A DNA stretch of 64,000 nucleotides from a bacterium (GTDB lineage Bacteria; Zhuqueibacterota; Zhuqueibacteria; Zhuqueibacterales; Zhuqueibacteraceae): the NCBI GenBank assembly GCA_023150945.1, contig JAKLJX010000013.1, positions 62,001-126,000 of the forward strand. Reading direction: 5' to 3'. The notes beneath the pieces are model-generated. The model was not told where the DNA came from. It saw only the letters and a list, made by a program, of their open reading frames with translations, and did no database searches. The stretch's first letter is position 1; every line of letters starts with the position of its first letter. This document shows, one piece after another, positions 51,659 to 60,385 of the stretch. The translations under genes and the position numbers were made by a program.

Positions 51659-54074
51659 CGGCATAGTAAACCCATTTCGGCGCCAGCTTGAAATTGACCA
51701 GCGTGAGGACGAGAATGATGAGAAAGAGAATCCACGCCATCGCGCTGGCGTAACCCATTTTGAAATATTTGAAAGCATTGTCGAACAGATAGAAGACATA
51801 CATGCGCAGGGAATCCTCCGGGCCGCCGCGCGCGTCCAGCAAGTAGGGCTGCGTGAAGATTTGAAAATAGGCGATCAGGCTCATGATCAAATTGAAGAAG
51901 ACATAAGGGCTGAGCAGGGGCAGAGTGATGCGGAAGAAGCGGCCCACCGTGCCCGCGCCATCGATGCGCGCCGCCTCGTAGAGCGAGGGTGGGATGCTCT
52001 TCAGGCCGGCAAGCCAAATCACCATCGAGCCGCCCGCGCCCCACAGCAGCATCATGATGACCGCAACTTTGGTGTAGCGGGGATCGCCCAGCCAGTTGAT
52101 CGAAGCCATGCCCGCCTGGGCCAGCACGAAATTGATCAGCCCGTTTTGCGGATTAAGCAGAAACATCCACACGATCGCCACTGCCACCGCGGGCACGATC
52201 GCGGGCAGATAGAGAATGGTGCGATACCAGCGCACGCTGCGGCCGGTTTGATTGACCAGCAGTGCGATGCTCAGGCCGGTGATCAAACTCAGCGGCACAC
52301 CGAAGGCGGCAAGATAGAGCGTGTTGCCCAGGCTTCTCCAAAACATCATGTCCTGGCCGCTGAACATCGCGACAAAGTTTTTGAATCCCACCCAGCGCGG
52401 CAGCGAGAGCACATCGTATTCGGTGAGACTGAGCAGGAGGGAAGTCAGCGTCGGCCAGAACATGAGCACGAGAAAGCCGATGACCCACGGCAATGCGAAG
52501 ATCAAACCGGTTCTGGCCTCCAGCCAGGCGCGCGGCGAGGCTTGACGCAGCCGCCGCAAGTGCCAGAGGAGCACGGCCAGCCCGGTCAGCAGCAGCACCG
52601 CGGCCAGCGCGAAACTCCATTGCAGCGGCACGACGGGCCGCGTTTCATCGGCGTAGAAAGCATCCACGGCTTTTTGTACCTGTTGTGCGCTCTCGCGCAG
52701 CGCCTGCTCCGGCGTGAGCGCGCCGTAAGTCGCCAGATCGGTGGCGCGCACATGCTCATCCCACAACTGCTGGCCCACCGGCGTCACCGGCCGAAAATGC
52801 GAGACGTTCAACAGCTCAACGAAGACTTCCTGCGCGCGCTGCAGAGCCGGCACGGGAATCGGAAAGGCGCGCAGCCGCTCTTCATTCGCAGCTTTGTGCG
52901 CGATCAGTTTGGGGACGTAGAGGGCGTTGCCGGTCTCGGCATTCACCCGGCTTTGTTCCTCGCCCTCGGCAAGCAAGCCGGCTGGTGAGACCAGATACTC
53001 GATGAGGCGCCAGGTTTCATCGGGATGCTTGCTTTTGGTTGGAATGACCCAGGCAAAGCCGCCCGACCATGTGGTCGTCGGCTTGCCTGGCGGTGCGGGC
53101 GGCGGAGCCACGCCCAGCTCGAAATCCGGCGCCAGGCGCGCGAGTTTGTTGAGATACCAATTGCCGTCGATGCGCATTGCCAACTTGCCGATGAGGAAAG
53201 GATCGGTCGCGTCGCGACCATAACCGCGCTCGAACGGATCCACCACGTCGCGGCGTCCGCCCAAAGCATCATAGAGGCGTTTGATGTAAACGAGCGCCTC
53301 GCGCACTTCCGGACTGTCGAGCAGCACGCGGCGGCCATCTTCGCTCAGAAAGCGGGCGCCGTTGAGCCAGCCGTAGAGATAGAGCCAGGAATTGCCGAGA
53401 ATCGGCGCGAATCCGAGTTGTTCGGCCTGGCCCTGGGCATTGTATTTCGTCAGGCGTTGCGCATAGACGATGAGTTCCTCCCAGTCGCGCGGCGGCCGTT
53501 CCGGATCCAGGCCGGCGGCGCGAAACAGCTTCTTGTTCCAAAAAAAGGCGCGGGCGTCAGTGCCATAAGGAATGCCGTACAGCCGGCCGTCGAAAGTGCA
53601 TTCCGCCCGTGGCGCGGTGTAAAAGTCAGCAGGATTGACAGTGGAGTTGGCGACGTAATCATCCAACGGCAGCAGCGCGCCGCGCGCCGCCCAGCCTGCC
53701 AGCGTGAAACGATCGAGAAAAACCAAATCAGGTGTTTTGCCGGCGGCCAGCGCGGTCATGAATTTCTGGCTGAAGCCGCTGCCCTCGGTCGCAACTTCCG
53801 CTTTGCCCGCCGTGACGATTTTCAAGGCGATCCCGGGTTGGCCGGCAGCATATCGTTCCAAGACCCGCACCAGGCCAAGATCATCCGTGTGCGGCGAGAG
53901 TCCCCAAATCGTGATCTGTTTGGGTTGGTCTGCGGCGGTTGTCGGCAGTGCGCACAGCAGCGCCAAGCAGCCCAAGCGTACCAGCCTGGTGAGCAAGGAT
54001 CGGCGTGGCTGGGATTCAGCCGGGGCGCGTGCCGCCGCAGCCGAGCGAAAGTGGTTGCCGGAGTTTTGCATCAT
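51651..54074 (-). CDS. Fused sugar-binding protein and MalF-like permease
   Basis: 807 residues from ATG 54074 (a TTG three codons earlier is less likely). A signal/anchor (about 25-48, ending TTAAD) leads into a family 1 extracellular solute-binding domain (about 50-440; FDGRLYGIPYGTDARAFFWNK and TWSGGFAWVIPT are typical). A linker and one membrane helix (about 485-505, FALAAVLLLTGLAVLLW) join it to a complete MalF-type permease (about 520-805) with EAA loop EAARIDGAGTVGRFF. CUT1 systems normally encode these as two proteins, so the binder is tethered to its channel here. Continuous frame, no stop or frameshift. Substrate probably an oligosaccharide. Confidence 0.92.
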   Translation of the reverse strand: MMQNSGNHFRSAAAARAPAESQPRRSLLTRLVRLGCLALLCALPTTAADQPKQITIWGLSPHTDDLGLVRVLERYAAGQPGIALKIVTAGKAEVATEGSGFSQKFMTALAAGKTPDLVFLDRFTLAGWAARGALLPLDDYVANSTVNPADFYTAPRAECTFDGRLYGIPYGTDARAFFWNKKLFRAAGLDPERPPRDWEELIVYAQRLTKYNAQGQAEQLGFAPILGNSWLYLYGWLNGARFLSEDGRRVLLDSPEVREALVYIKRLYDALGGRRDVVDPFERGYGRDATDPFLIGKLAMRIDGNWYLNKLARLAPDFELGVAPPPAPPGKPTTTWSGGFAWVIPTKSKHPDETWRLIEYLVSPAGLLAEGEEQSRVNAETGNALYVPKLIAHKAANEERLRAFPIPVPALQRAQEVFVELLNVSHFRPVTPVGQQLWDEHVRATDLATYGALTPEQALRESAQQVQKAVDAFYADETRPVVPLQWSFALAAVLLLTGLAVLLWHLRRLRQASPRAWLEARTGLIFALPWVIGFLVLMFWPTLTSLLLSLTEYDVLSLPRWVGFKNFVAMFSGQDMMFWRSLGNTLYLAAFGVPLSLITGLSIALLVNQTGRSVRWYRTILYLPAIVPAVAVAIVWMFLLNPQNGLINFVLAQAGMASINWLGDPRYTKVAVIMMLLWGAGGSMVIWLAGLKSIPPSLYEAARIDGAGTVGRFFRITLPLLSPYVFFNLIMSLIAYFQIFTQPYLLDARGGPEDSLRMYVFYLFDNAFKYFKMGYASAMAWILFLIILVLTLVNFKLAPKWVYYADE

Positions 54075-54086
54075 CAGTCTCAAGGG

Positions 54087-55976
54087 TTATCGAAGCAACA
54101 GCAGTTTGCGGGTCAGGCGTTGCGCGCCCACCTCCAGTTGAGCCAAATACAAACCGCTGGCAAGCTCCAGCGCCTGCCAAGTGATTTCATGTCTGCCGGC
54201 AGGCTTGAAGGCGTCGATTAAAGTCGTGATCAGCTTGCCGTTGGCGTCATAGATCTTGAGGCGGACGTGGCTCGCTTGCGCCAGCGAGAATTGCATGCGG
54301 GTCGCGGCATTGAAGGGATTGGGATAATTTGGAGACAGCATGAAATCCGGGCGGCTGGCGGAAACGGTTTCGCGCTGAGCAACTGCAGTGACCACGACCT
54401 GCGGTGAGAGCTTGCGGTTGATCATGATCATCGCGGCGTCTGCGATCAAGTTCTCACCGCGCGCCGCCAGTGTATTATCCAGCTTGAGAACGCGCCGCAT
54501 GCCGGCCGGCAAATAAATATCCGCAATCTTCTGCCAGCCGGCGCTCGCGAGGTCGGTTTGATCCCGCACGAAAGAACTCGAGTCGGAACCGGAGAAGACG
54601 GTGAAGCGCGCCTGCCTGGTGTTGGTGCTCGCAGGAACGAAATAAGCATACACGCCGAACCAGGCCGCGAATGGAACATTGAATTCATACGAAATCGTGG
54701 CCAAACTGCCGGCAGCGGCACGCAGCACGTTGCCGCGAAAACCATTGAAATTGGCGGCGGCCCACGCGCCGGTCACCGCTGCGCCGGCCTCATCTTCGTT
54801 CACGATGGTGGCTTTGGGCCGCCACACTTGGCCGTTGCGTTCCGGCAGCAACGCCGGCTGGGCATAGTAGGTTGCTTGCAAGGTGTCGCCCAGCAAATTG
54901 TTGCGGCTGCGCAGCGCTTCGTAGAAAAAGAACACTTCACCGCTGACGTTGCGTTCGCGGTTGGCGCGCAAGCAGGCCAGTAGAAACTCCGGGGTGATGA
55001 GATAACTGCCCACCTGCGCGAGCAGGCCCGCATAAAACGTGCGCCGGCGATCCAGCGGCACGTAGCTCAGCGATTTGTTCAATTCAAAGAGATAATCGGA
55101 AAAGCTGTAGCGGTAGAGTTGCGGGATGAAGTTGTCGACAATGCCCTGTTCCACCCAGGTCTTGCCGTCCTGCAAATATTCCTCGTACGACCAGGGGTAA
55201 ACACTCGGACTGGAGGAGACCAGGAGATGCTCGCCGCGCGCCTTGATGCTGTCGCGCACGGTGCGATAGAAGGCATTGAGTTGATCGGCGCGCCAGCGCT
55301 GCCAGGCCGTGTCTCGGAAATTCGCGGGCGGCGCGGCGCCGTTGTGTTCGGCGCGGTAAAGCGCGACCGTCGCGGCCTCGTATCCGCCTTCCACCGGCAG
55401 GGCGGGAATGCGGTCGGAGAATTCGATGCCGTCGACGTCGTAGTGATCGAGAATCTCGGTGACCAGCGCCAGCATCCAGCGCTGCACTTCGGGATTGATC
55501 GCCGACATCCAATCAAAGCCGTTCTTGACCACCAGCCTGCCGCTGCTGTCGCGCAAGGCCCAATCGGGATAGCGCGCGAGAATGTGGCCGCCGTTTTGCG
55601 AGTAGGAAGCGGCAAAGCCGTATTCGAACCAGGGCAGCACCTCCAGGCCGTTGCGATGCGCTTCGATGAGCACGCGGCCGAGCGGATCGCGACCGTCAAA
55701 TTCAGGCAAAATGGGCGCGTTGAAGTAATCATCCATCACCAGGCTGGGATAGAGGGTGTGGCCGCGATTGAGCACCACCGGCAACACTACGTTCAGCCCG
55801 GCGCCGGCAAGATAATCCATGGCCTCCGCAATGTTGGCATCGGAGAAAAGCACCTGGCTGTCGACGTTGGTGAGCTTGACGCCGCGCAATTCCTGCAGCG
55901 GTTGCGCGCTCATCGGCGCAGCGGCCAGCAGCACCAGCAGCGTGATCGAGACTGCCGAATGGCGCTCAAGAGACAT
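54087..55976 (-). CDS. Secreted glycosyl hydrolase-like 10 (GHL10) protein with sorting domain
   Basis: 629 residues from ATG 55976, overlapping the previous gene by 11 bases. Signal peptide ends MSAQ. Residues about 25-370 form a TIM barrel of the GHL10/YngK type: RGVKLTNVDSQVLF, LPWFEYGFA, DVDGIEFSDRI and FIPQLYRY. A jelly-roll-like domain (about 400-540) is followed by a type IX secretion-like sorting domain (NYPNPFNAAT ... RKLLLLR). Predicted to cleave a glycan at the cell surface before import by the ABC system encoded just downstream. Its substrate is not defined by sequence. Confidence 0.87.
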   Translation of the reverse strand: MSLERHSAVSITLLVLLAAAPMSAQPLQELRGVKLTNVDSQVLFSDANIAEAMDYLAGAGLNVVLPVVLNRGHTLYPSLVMDDYFNAPILPEFDGRDPLGRVLIEAHRNGLEVLPWFEYGFAASYSQNGGHILARYPDWALRDSSGRLVVKNGFDWMSAINPEVQRWMLALVTEILDHYDVDGIEFSDRIPALPVEGGYEAATVALYRAEHNGAAPPANFRDTAWQRWRADQLNAFYRTVRDSIKARGEHLLVSSSPSVYPWSYEEYLQDGKTWVEQGIVDNFIPQLYRYSFSDYLFELNKSLSYVPLDRRRTFYAGLLAQVGSYLITPEFLLACLRANRERNVSGEVFFFYEALRSRNNLLGDTLQATYYAQPALLPERNGQVWRPKATIVNEDEAGAAVTGAWAAANFNGFRGNVLRAAAGSLATISYEFNVPFAAWFGVYAYFVPASTNTRQARFTVFSGSDSSSFVRDQTDLASAGWQKIADIYLPAGMRRVLKLDNTLAARGENLIADAAMIMINRKLSPQVVVTAVAQRETVSASRPDFMLSPNYPNPFNAATRMQFSLAQASHVRLKIYDANGKLITTLIDAFKPAGRHEITWQALELASGLYLAQLEVGAQRLTRKLLLLR

Positions 55977-56769
55977 GACATGCCTTTCGTCGGGCGTCGC
56001 AGGCCGGACAAGTGCCCGGCGCGCACAGCAAGCCGGCGGGATGCTCGCGGAGAAATTCCAAACCCTCCTCATACAAGCGCGCCACCGGGATCAGATAACT
56101 GCGCAGCCCGGCGTGCTGAAGCGGCATCAGACGGCGTTGCGCCAACAAATGATATTCCAAATTGATGAATGAGCGGCTGCAGCCCGGAACTTCCTGCAGC
56201 GGCTGTTCACCGCGTGCGGAAACTGCGATTGGTAGAATGCCTTCATGCGCCCAGGGGAACACCGCAAGCCAGGGCAGCTTCGCTTTGCTCTCCAAATAAT
56301 GTCCAAACGTCAGCGCTGAAAAATCGACGCCCAGCAGGGCGATGGCTGAATCGCTTTTGGCTTGCAGCCAGGCGAGCACGCTGCCCTCGCCGAGCGGGCA
56401 GGTGGGAGAGTTGTCCGCCTCAACTTCTTCGGTGATTTTTCCCCACAGCGCGAACGAATGGGTCGGCGCGGCGGTGCGACGCACGCCCGCACTGCGGCGG
56501 AATCTCTCGGAGACGTAGCCTGTATCGCCGGGCGTGTCGGCCGGTCGGAACGGCGTCGAATCACCGGTGGTCTTCTTGAAGCAATAGGAGAAAGCCGGCA
56601 TGATCAAAGAGCCGTCCGCGGTGAGAAGCGACTGCAGGGCCGCAATCAGCGCTTCCGCATTGCTCGCGGGAAAGGCCGAACGGATTTTCCGCAGCGAGCA
56701 GTGCAGCAGCACATGCAGGCCCGGCCGCAGGCCGAGCGCGTGCAGGTAATCGGGCAGAGTCATGCGCAT
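55966..56769 (-). CDS. AAC(3)-family N-acetyltransferase
   Basis: 267 residues from ATG 56769 (ATG 56763 also possible). The aminoglycoside 3-N-acetyltransferase fold is indicated by HCSLRKIR, LLTADGSLIMPAFSY, RTAAPTHSFALWG and LLGVDFSALTFGHYLE. Members acetylate amino groups of amino-sugar compounds with acetyl-CoA. In this operon, between a glycosidase and a NagX-like protein, acetylation of an imported or surface amino sugar is more likely than antibiotic resistance. The C-terminus has a CPACDARRKAC tail with Cys pairs, perhaps a zinc site. Confidence 0.85.
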   Translation of the reverse strand: MRMTLPDYLHALGLRPGLHVLLHCSLRKIRSAFPASNAEALIAALQSLLTADGSLIMPAFSYCFKKTTGDSTPFRPADTPGDTGYVSERFRRSAGVRRTAAPTHSFALWGKITEEVEADNSPTCPLGEGSVLAWLQAKSDSAIALLGVDFSALTFGHYLESKAKLPWLAVFPWAHEGILPIAVSARGEQPLQEVPGCSRSFINLEYHLLAQRRLMPLQHAGLRSYLIPVARLYEEGLEFLREHPAGLLCAPGTCPACDARRKACHVS

Positions 56770-56825
56770 CGTGTCATCAGGTTCCTGGCGGACGCGAAGA
56801 ATGCGCTGGTCGCGCGCAGCCGAGA

Positions 56826-58235
56826 TCAAGTCCGCCAGATGATCTTTCTCTTGGTGAAAAAATTCACCATGAGCGCGAGCAGCCAGGTCAGCAAACAGCC
56901 CCGCAGAAATCCCAGCCACGGCGCGGCGGTGACCGCCTGCAGCAGCGGATAGAGGCCGGTGAGTTGCAGCACCGGCATGATCGCAAACGACACGCCGATG
57001 TAGGCCAGCATCGGATTCTGGCCGTTGGCGATGAGAAGCTGAAATCCGCGCCGCCGCTGCCAAACTTCGATGAGAATGATGAGCGCAATCAGCAGAAAGA
57101 TTGCCAGCCCGGCGGTGACGAAGTAGTAGCTCAGTGTCGGATGATCCTTCTTGATGCCGCCCTCAAAAGGTTCGAACAAAAGCCCGAGCAGCATCCAGTA
57201 AGCGCCCCAACTATACAGCTTGGCCAGCAGGCTTTCGGTGCGGTTGCGCGGACGGCGCACCAGCCAGGCGCCGATCAGAAGCACAACCAAAGTAATCACC
57301 GCGGTGGCGGTCAGCCAGCGCGCCTGCAATCCGATCAAGAGGAAGATGACCAGGCCGATCATCATGGCCACCAGGGCAAGTTGCCGGCTTTTGTTCCAGG
57401 TGCGCATCGGCGTTTCTTCTTCGCGAGGAGAATTCATCCAGCGCAACAGCAGGTCGCCCGCAATCGTGCCGGGAATCACGAGAAAGAGATATTGCAGGTA
57501 ATACAGTTTGTAGAACCACGGCGCGGGCGTGGCCTGCCACAGCCATGCCACCACGCCCGGCGTTGCGCCGGCCAGACGCAACGCCAGCAACACGCCAAGA
57601 ATTCCCAGACGCGGAATCAGACGAGAGCGCGTGACGAGCCAGACCAGGCTGCCGAACACCGCCATGTTGGCGAGCACGATGATGATGATGTCGCTGCGGG
57701 TGAGTGCGAAGCCGCTGCCGTCGGGATAGCGGACGGTGGCGAGCAAGGCGATCGCAACGAGCCAGCCCGCGGTGCGCACGGCATAGCGCGCTGTGGGCTG
57801 CCAGGACTTCGGCAGCCGGGTGAAGATCGCGAAGAACGAGGCGAAAGCCAGCAAGCCGAGCAGCCAGTGTGTTGCAGTCGGTTGCGTGCTGAGCGCGTAG
57901 GGCTTGAGGTGCTGCAAATAAATGGCAAAGAAGCCGAGCAAGAAACCGCGCTGCAAGATCCCACCGGCGATTTTCCAGCGCGCGGCGCCTTGGCTCAGGC
58001 GCGTGGAAAGCGCGAGCGGCAGGGCCGCGCCCAGACAAAACAGAAACAGCGGAAAAACCAAATCAACCCAGGTGAGGCCCGGCAGGGTGGGATCGAACTT
58101 GTGCGCGGGCGGCGGCACTTGGGCATGATACATCCACGCCGGCAGAACGCCATACGGAATTACGCCGGAGAGCACCATCGTCAAGATGGCAAAGCCGCGC
58201 AGGGCATCGAGCGCATGACTGCGGGTGCGTTCCAT
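56826..58235 (-). CDS. NagX/HGSNAT-like membrane acyltransferase (DUF5009)
   Basis: 469 residues, starting at ATG 58235 with one-base overlap (TAATG) with the FAD gene. About eleven membrane helices. The N-terminus RSHALDALRGFAILTMVL and the loop LPGLTWVDLVFPLFLFCLGAALPLAL are typical of the DUF5009/COG4299 family, which includes bacterial NagX and human heparan-alpha-glucosaminide acetyltransferase. In bacteria the family is found in N-acetylglucosamine-use loci. It may acetylate amino sugars across the membrane or take part in uptake. Fits an amino-sugar operon. Confidence 0.88.
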   Translation of the reverse strand: MERTRSHALDALRGFAILTMVLSGVIPYGVLPAWMYHAQVPPPAHKFDPTLPGLTWVDLVFPLFLFCLGAALPLALSTRLSQGAARWKIAGGILQRGFLLGFFAIYLQHLKPYALSTQPTATHWLLGLLAFASFFAIFTRLPKSWQPTARYAVRTAGWLVAIALLATVRYPDGSGFALTRSDIIIIVLANMAVFGSLVWLVTRSRLIPRLGILGVLLALRLAGATPGVVAWLWQATPAPWFYKLYYLQYLFLVIPGTIAGDLLLRWMNSPREEETPMRTWNKSRQLALVAMMIGLVIFLLIGLQARWLTATAVITLVVLLIGAWLVRRPRNRTESLLAKLYSWGAYWMLLGLLFEPFEGGIKKDHPTLSYYFVTAGLAIFLLIALIILIEVWQRRRGFQLLIANGQNPMLAYIGVSFAIMPVLQLTGLYPLLQAVTAAPWLGFLRGCLLTWLLALMVNFFTKRKIIWRT

Positions 58236-59578
58236 TAGATGTTTCCCGCTTTGCTGAGATGGGCCTGCAACAGCGCCGGTGCCACCTGCCGCACGCGGCC
58301 GCCATGCGGCCGGGCGAGCGCCGCCAGCGCGCCGGCGGCTTCACCCACCGCGGCGGACGTCGCTTGAATGCGCAGCGCCGCGTGGCCGGCGCGCGTCGCC
58401 GACAGGCAGCGGCCGGCTACCAGCAGATTCTCCCAATCCTGCACGATAATTGCCCCCAGTGGAATTTCGTAGTATTGCCCCGGCTGCAAATGTTCCATGC
58501 GCGATTTCTCGCCTTTCTGGCCGTGCACGTCCACGCCGTAGCAGCCGCGCGCGATGCGATCGGGGAATTTGCGCGCGCCCATCACATCCTCGCCGGTCAC
58601 GGCATAGTCGCCCACCGCGCGCCGGGTTTCGCGCACGCCCACTTGCACGCCGGTTTCAATCAAGTACGAGCGTTCGAAACCGGGCGCCCGTGCGCGCAAC
58701 AGGTTGGCAATATTGAACACCTGCCTGCGGCCCTCGATCTCCGCGGCGGTCAGATCGAAAGAGGAGGAACCGTCTAGTCCCAGAATGTTGGTGGTGTTGA
58801 AGGCCGCTTCACCGTAAGCGGGCAGGGAAGTGAAAAAGAAGTATTCCACGGCTTCGGGGAGCAATCCCCGCTGCCGGGCCTGCCGAATGATGTCATAATA
58901 CCCGGCAATGGCAACAATGCGTTCGTGATGATATTCCTTGGTGGACCAGGCAAAAAATTGTTCCGGGTGCGCGGCGACGTGCGCGACGGCGGCCTCGAGA
59001 TCGATGCCGCCCATGCGAAAGAACATGGTCATCGCCTGCAGCAGGCCGGTTTGCTCATCGCCTTTGCGCCAGGGCGCGCCGGCGTGCAGCAGCAGTTCGC
59101 CGTCGCCGCTGGTGTCGATGAAGACTGCGGCGGAATGAGGCTGGGGCGCGCCGTTGTGCTGCAGCAGCACACTTCGCACCGTGCGGTCCTCCACGTGTGC
59201 GCCGAGCATGAGCGCATGCAGGCGCAGCTCGACGCCGGCTTCGATCAGCATCTCGGTGGCGACGCGCTTGAACGCCAGCGCGCTGAAGCCGTTTTCGATC
59301 ATCCCGCCGATGGCCGCCATGCGCTGCGTCAGCTCTTCGAAGAGGCCGCCCACCAGCGGCTGGCGCCGGCCGTCCTCGGTTTCGATCCAAAACTTCATGA
59401 AGGGCGTGACCATGCCCGCAGTCGACATGCCGCCGAGAAAGCCGTAACGCTCCACCAGCAAGGTGCGTGCGCCCAGGCGGGCGGCGCTGGCAGCGGCACA
59501 AATGCCCGCAACGCCGCCGCCCACGACGATCACCTCATGGCTTTGGCGCGGGGAAAGCTGATTGGGTCCCGAGATCAT
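58235..59578 (-). CDS. FAD-dependent oxidoreductase (FAD_oxidored family)
   Basis: 447 residues from ATG 59578. N-terminal Rossmann motif VIVVGGGVAGICAA with the downstream Glu in LLVERYGFLGGMST binds FAD; FIDTSGDGELL and the C-terminal LVAGRCLSATRAGHAALRI block complete the family pattern. The family is frequent in carbohydrate loci of FCB and Planctomycetes-like bacteria, and its reaction on glycans is not established. Presumably cytoplasmic, as no signal is present. It lies within the tightly spaced operon. Confidence 0.87.
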   Translation of the reverse strand: MISGPNQLSPRQSHEVIVVGGGVAGICAAASAARLGARTLLVERYGFLGGMSTAGMVTPFMKFWIETEDGRRQPLVGGLFEELTQRMAAIGGMIENGFSALAFKRVATEMLIEAGVELRLHALMLGAHVEDRTVRSVLLQHNGAPQPHSAAVFIDTSGDGELLLHAGAPWRKGDEQTGLLQAMTMFFRMGGIDLEAAVAHVAAHPEQFFAWSTKEYHHERIVAIAGYYDIIRQARQRGLLPEAVEYFFFTSLPAYGEAAFNTTNILGLDGSSSFDLTAAEIEGRRQVFNIANLLRARAPGFERSYLIETGVQVGVRETRRAVGDYAVTGEDVMGARKFPDRIARGCYGVDVHGQKGEKSRMEHLQPGQYYEIPLGAIIVQDWENLLVAGRCLSATRAGHAALRIQATSAAVGEAAGALAALARPHGGRVRQVAPALLQAHLSKAGNI

Positions 59579-59631
59579 GTGTGGTCATTTGCAAACTGAT
59601 TTCGGCTTCTCTGCTGCGGCCGCCGGAGCGC

Positions 59632-60312
59632 TCACCGTTTCTGCATGGCCGCCACAAAACGCCGGGTGATCAACTGCGGCCGGGTAATCGCGCTGCCGAC
59701 ACACACGGCAAATGCGCCTGCGGCCAGGGCCCGTTGGGCTTGCTGCGCTTCCCAGATGCGGCCCTCGGCGATGACCGGCACGCTGACCGCACGGTGCAAT
59801 GAAGCAATCAGCGCGTAGTCCGGTTCTTCATCCTGCCGGCCGGCAGTGGCGGGCGTGTAGCCGGACATGGTCGTGGCCACCGCTTCCGCGCCCAGTTCCG
59901 CCGCTGTCACGCCTTCGGCGTGCGTTGCGATGTCCGCCAGAATCGGGATGCGATAGCGCTGCTTGACCGCGCGCAGGAAATCGAAGCCATGCCAGCCATT
60001 GGGGCGCTGCCGATCGGTGGCATCCAGCGCAATGATGTCCGCGCCGGCAGCGATCATCTCTTCGAGGTCCGAAAAATCCGGCGTGATCAAGACCGCGCCG
60101 TCCGTAAACGTGCCTTTGATCAAGCCAATGATCGGCAGCTTGACCGCCGTTTTGAGGGCGCGGATTTTTTCCAGTCCTTCCGTGCGAATCGCCACGGCGC
60201 CGCCAATCTCCGCGCAGCGCGCCAGTGCCGCAAGATATTCGGGACGATTCAACGGCTCGTCGCCGGTGGCCTGGCAGGACACGATCAAACCGTTTTGCAG
60301 TGCAGCGAACAT
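59632..60312 (-). CDS. nanE: N-acetylmannosamine-6-phosphate 2-epimerase
   Basis: 226 residues from ATG 60312; 22 upstream codons rejected. NanE-type TIM barrel: GLIVSCQATGDEPLN at the start, GLIKGTF with the catalytic Lys, ALDATDRQRPNG, ATTMSGYTP and VIAEGRIW. Interconverts ManNAc-6-phosphate and GlcNAc-6-phosphate. It makes this a locus for ManNAc, sialic acid or a ManNAc-containing glycan. No NanA lyase, NanK kinase or NagA/NagB is in the window, so the rest of the route must be elsewhere. Confidence 0.95.
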   Translation of the reverse strand: MFAALQNGLIVSCQATGDEPLNRPEYLAALARCAEIGGAVAIRTEGLEKIRALKTAVKLPIIGLIKGTFTDGAVLITPDFSDLEEMIAAGADIIALDATDRQRPNGWHGFDFLRAVKQRYRIPILADIATHAEGVTAAELGAEAVATTMSGYTPATAGRQDEEPDYALIASLHRAVSVPVIAEGRIWEAQQAQRALAAGAFAVCVGSAITRPQLITRRFVAAMQKR

Positions 60313-60385
60313 GCTGTGCCTTCCTGTTGCGATTGCATTCCTGAAACCTCGCGCCGCTCTGCCGCGGCAGAGCGGCAAGCGAAGG

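Noticed and set aside
51588-52988. 466-codon plus-strand frame
   Set aside because: Antisense to the SBP-permease fusion; His/Gln/Arg-rich nonsense translation.
55966-56769. AAC(3)-like gene as an antibiotic-resistance gene
   Set aside because: It is embedded by overlaps in a glycan operon with no mobile element; the sequence alone does not support a resistance role.
56964-58238. 424-codon plus-strand frame
   Set aside because: Antisense to the eleven-helix NagX-like gene.
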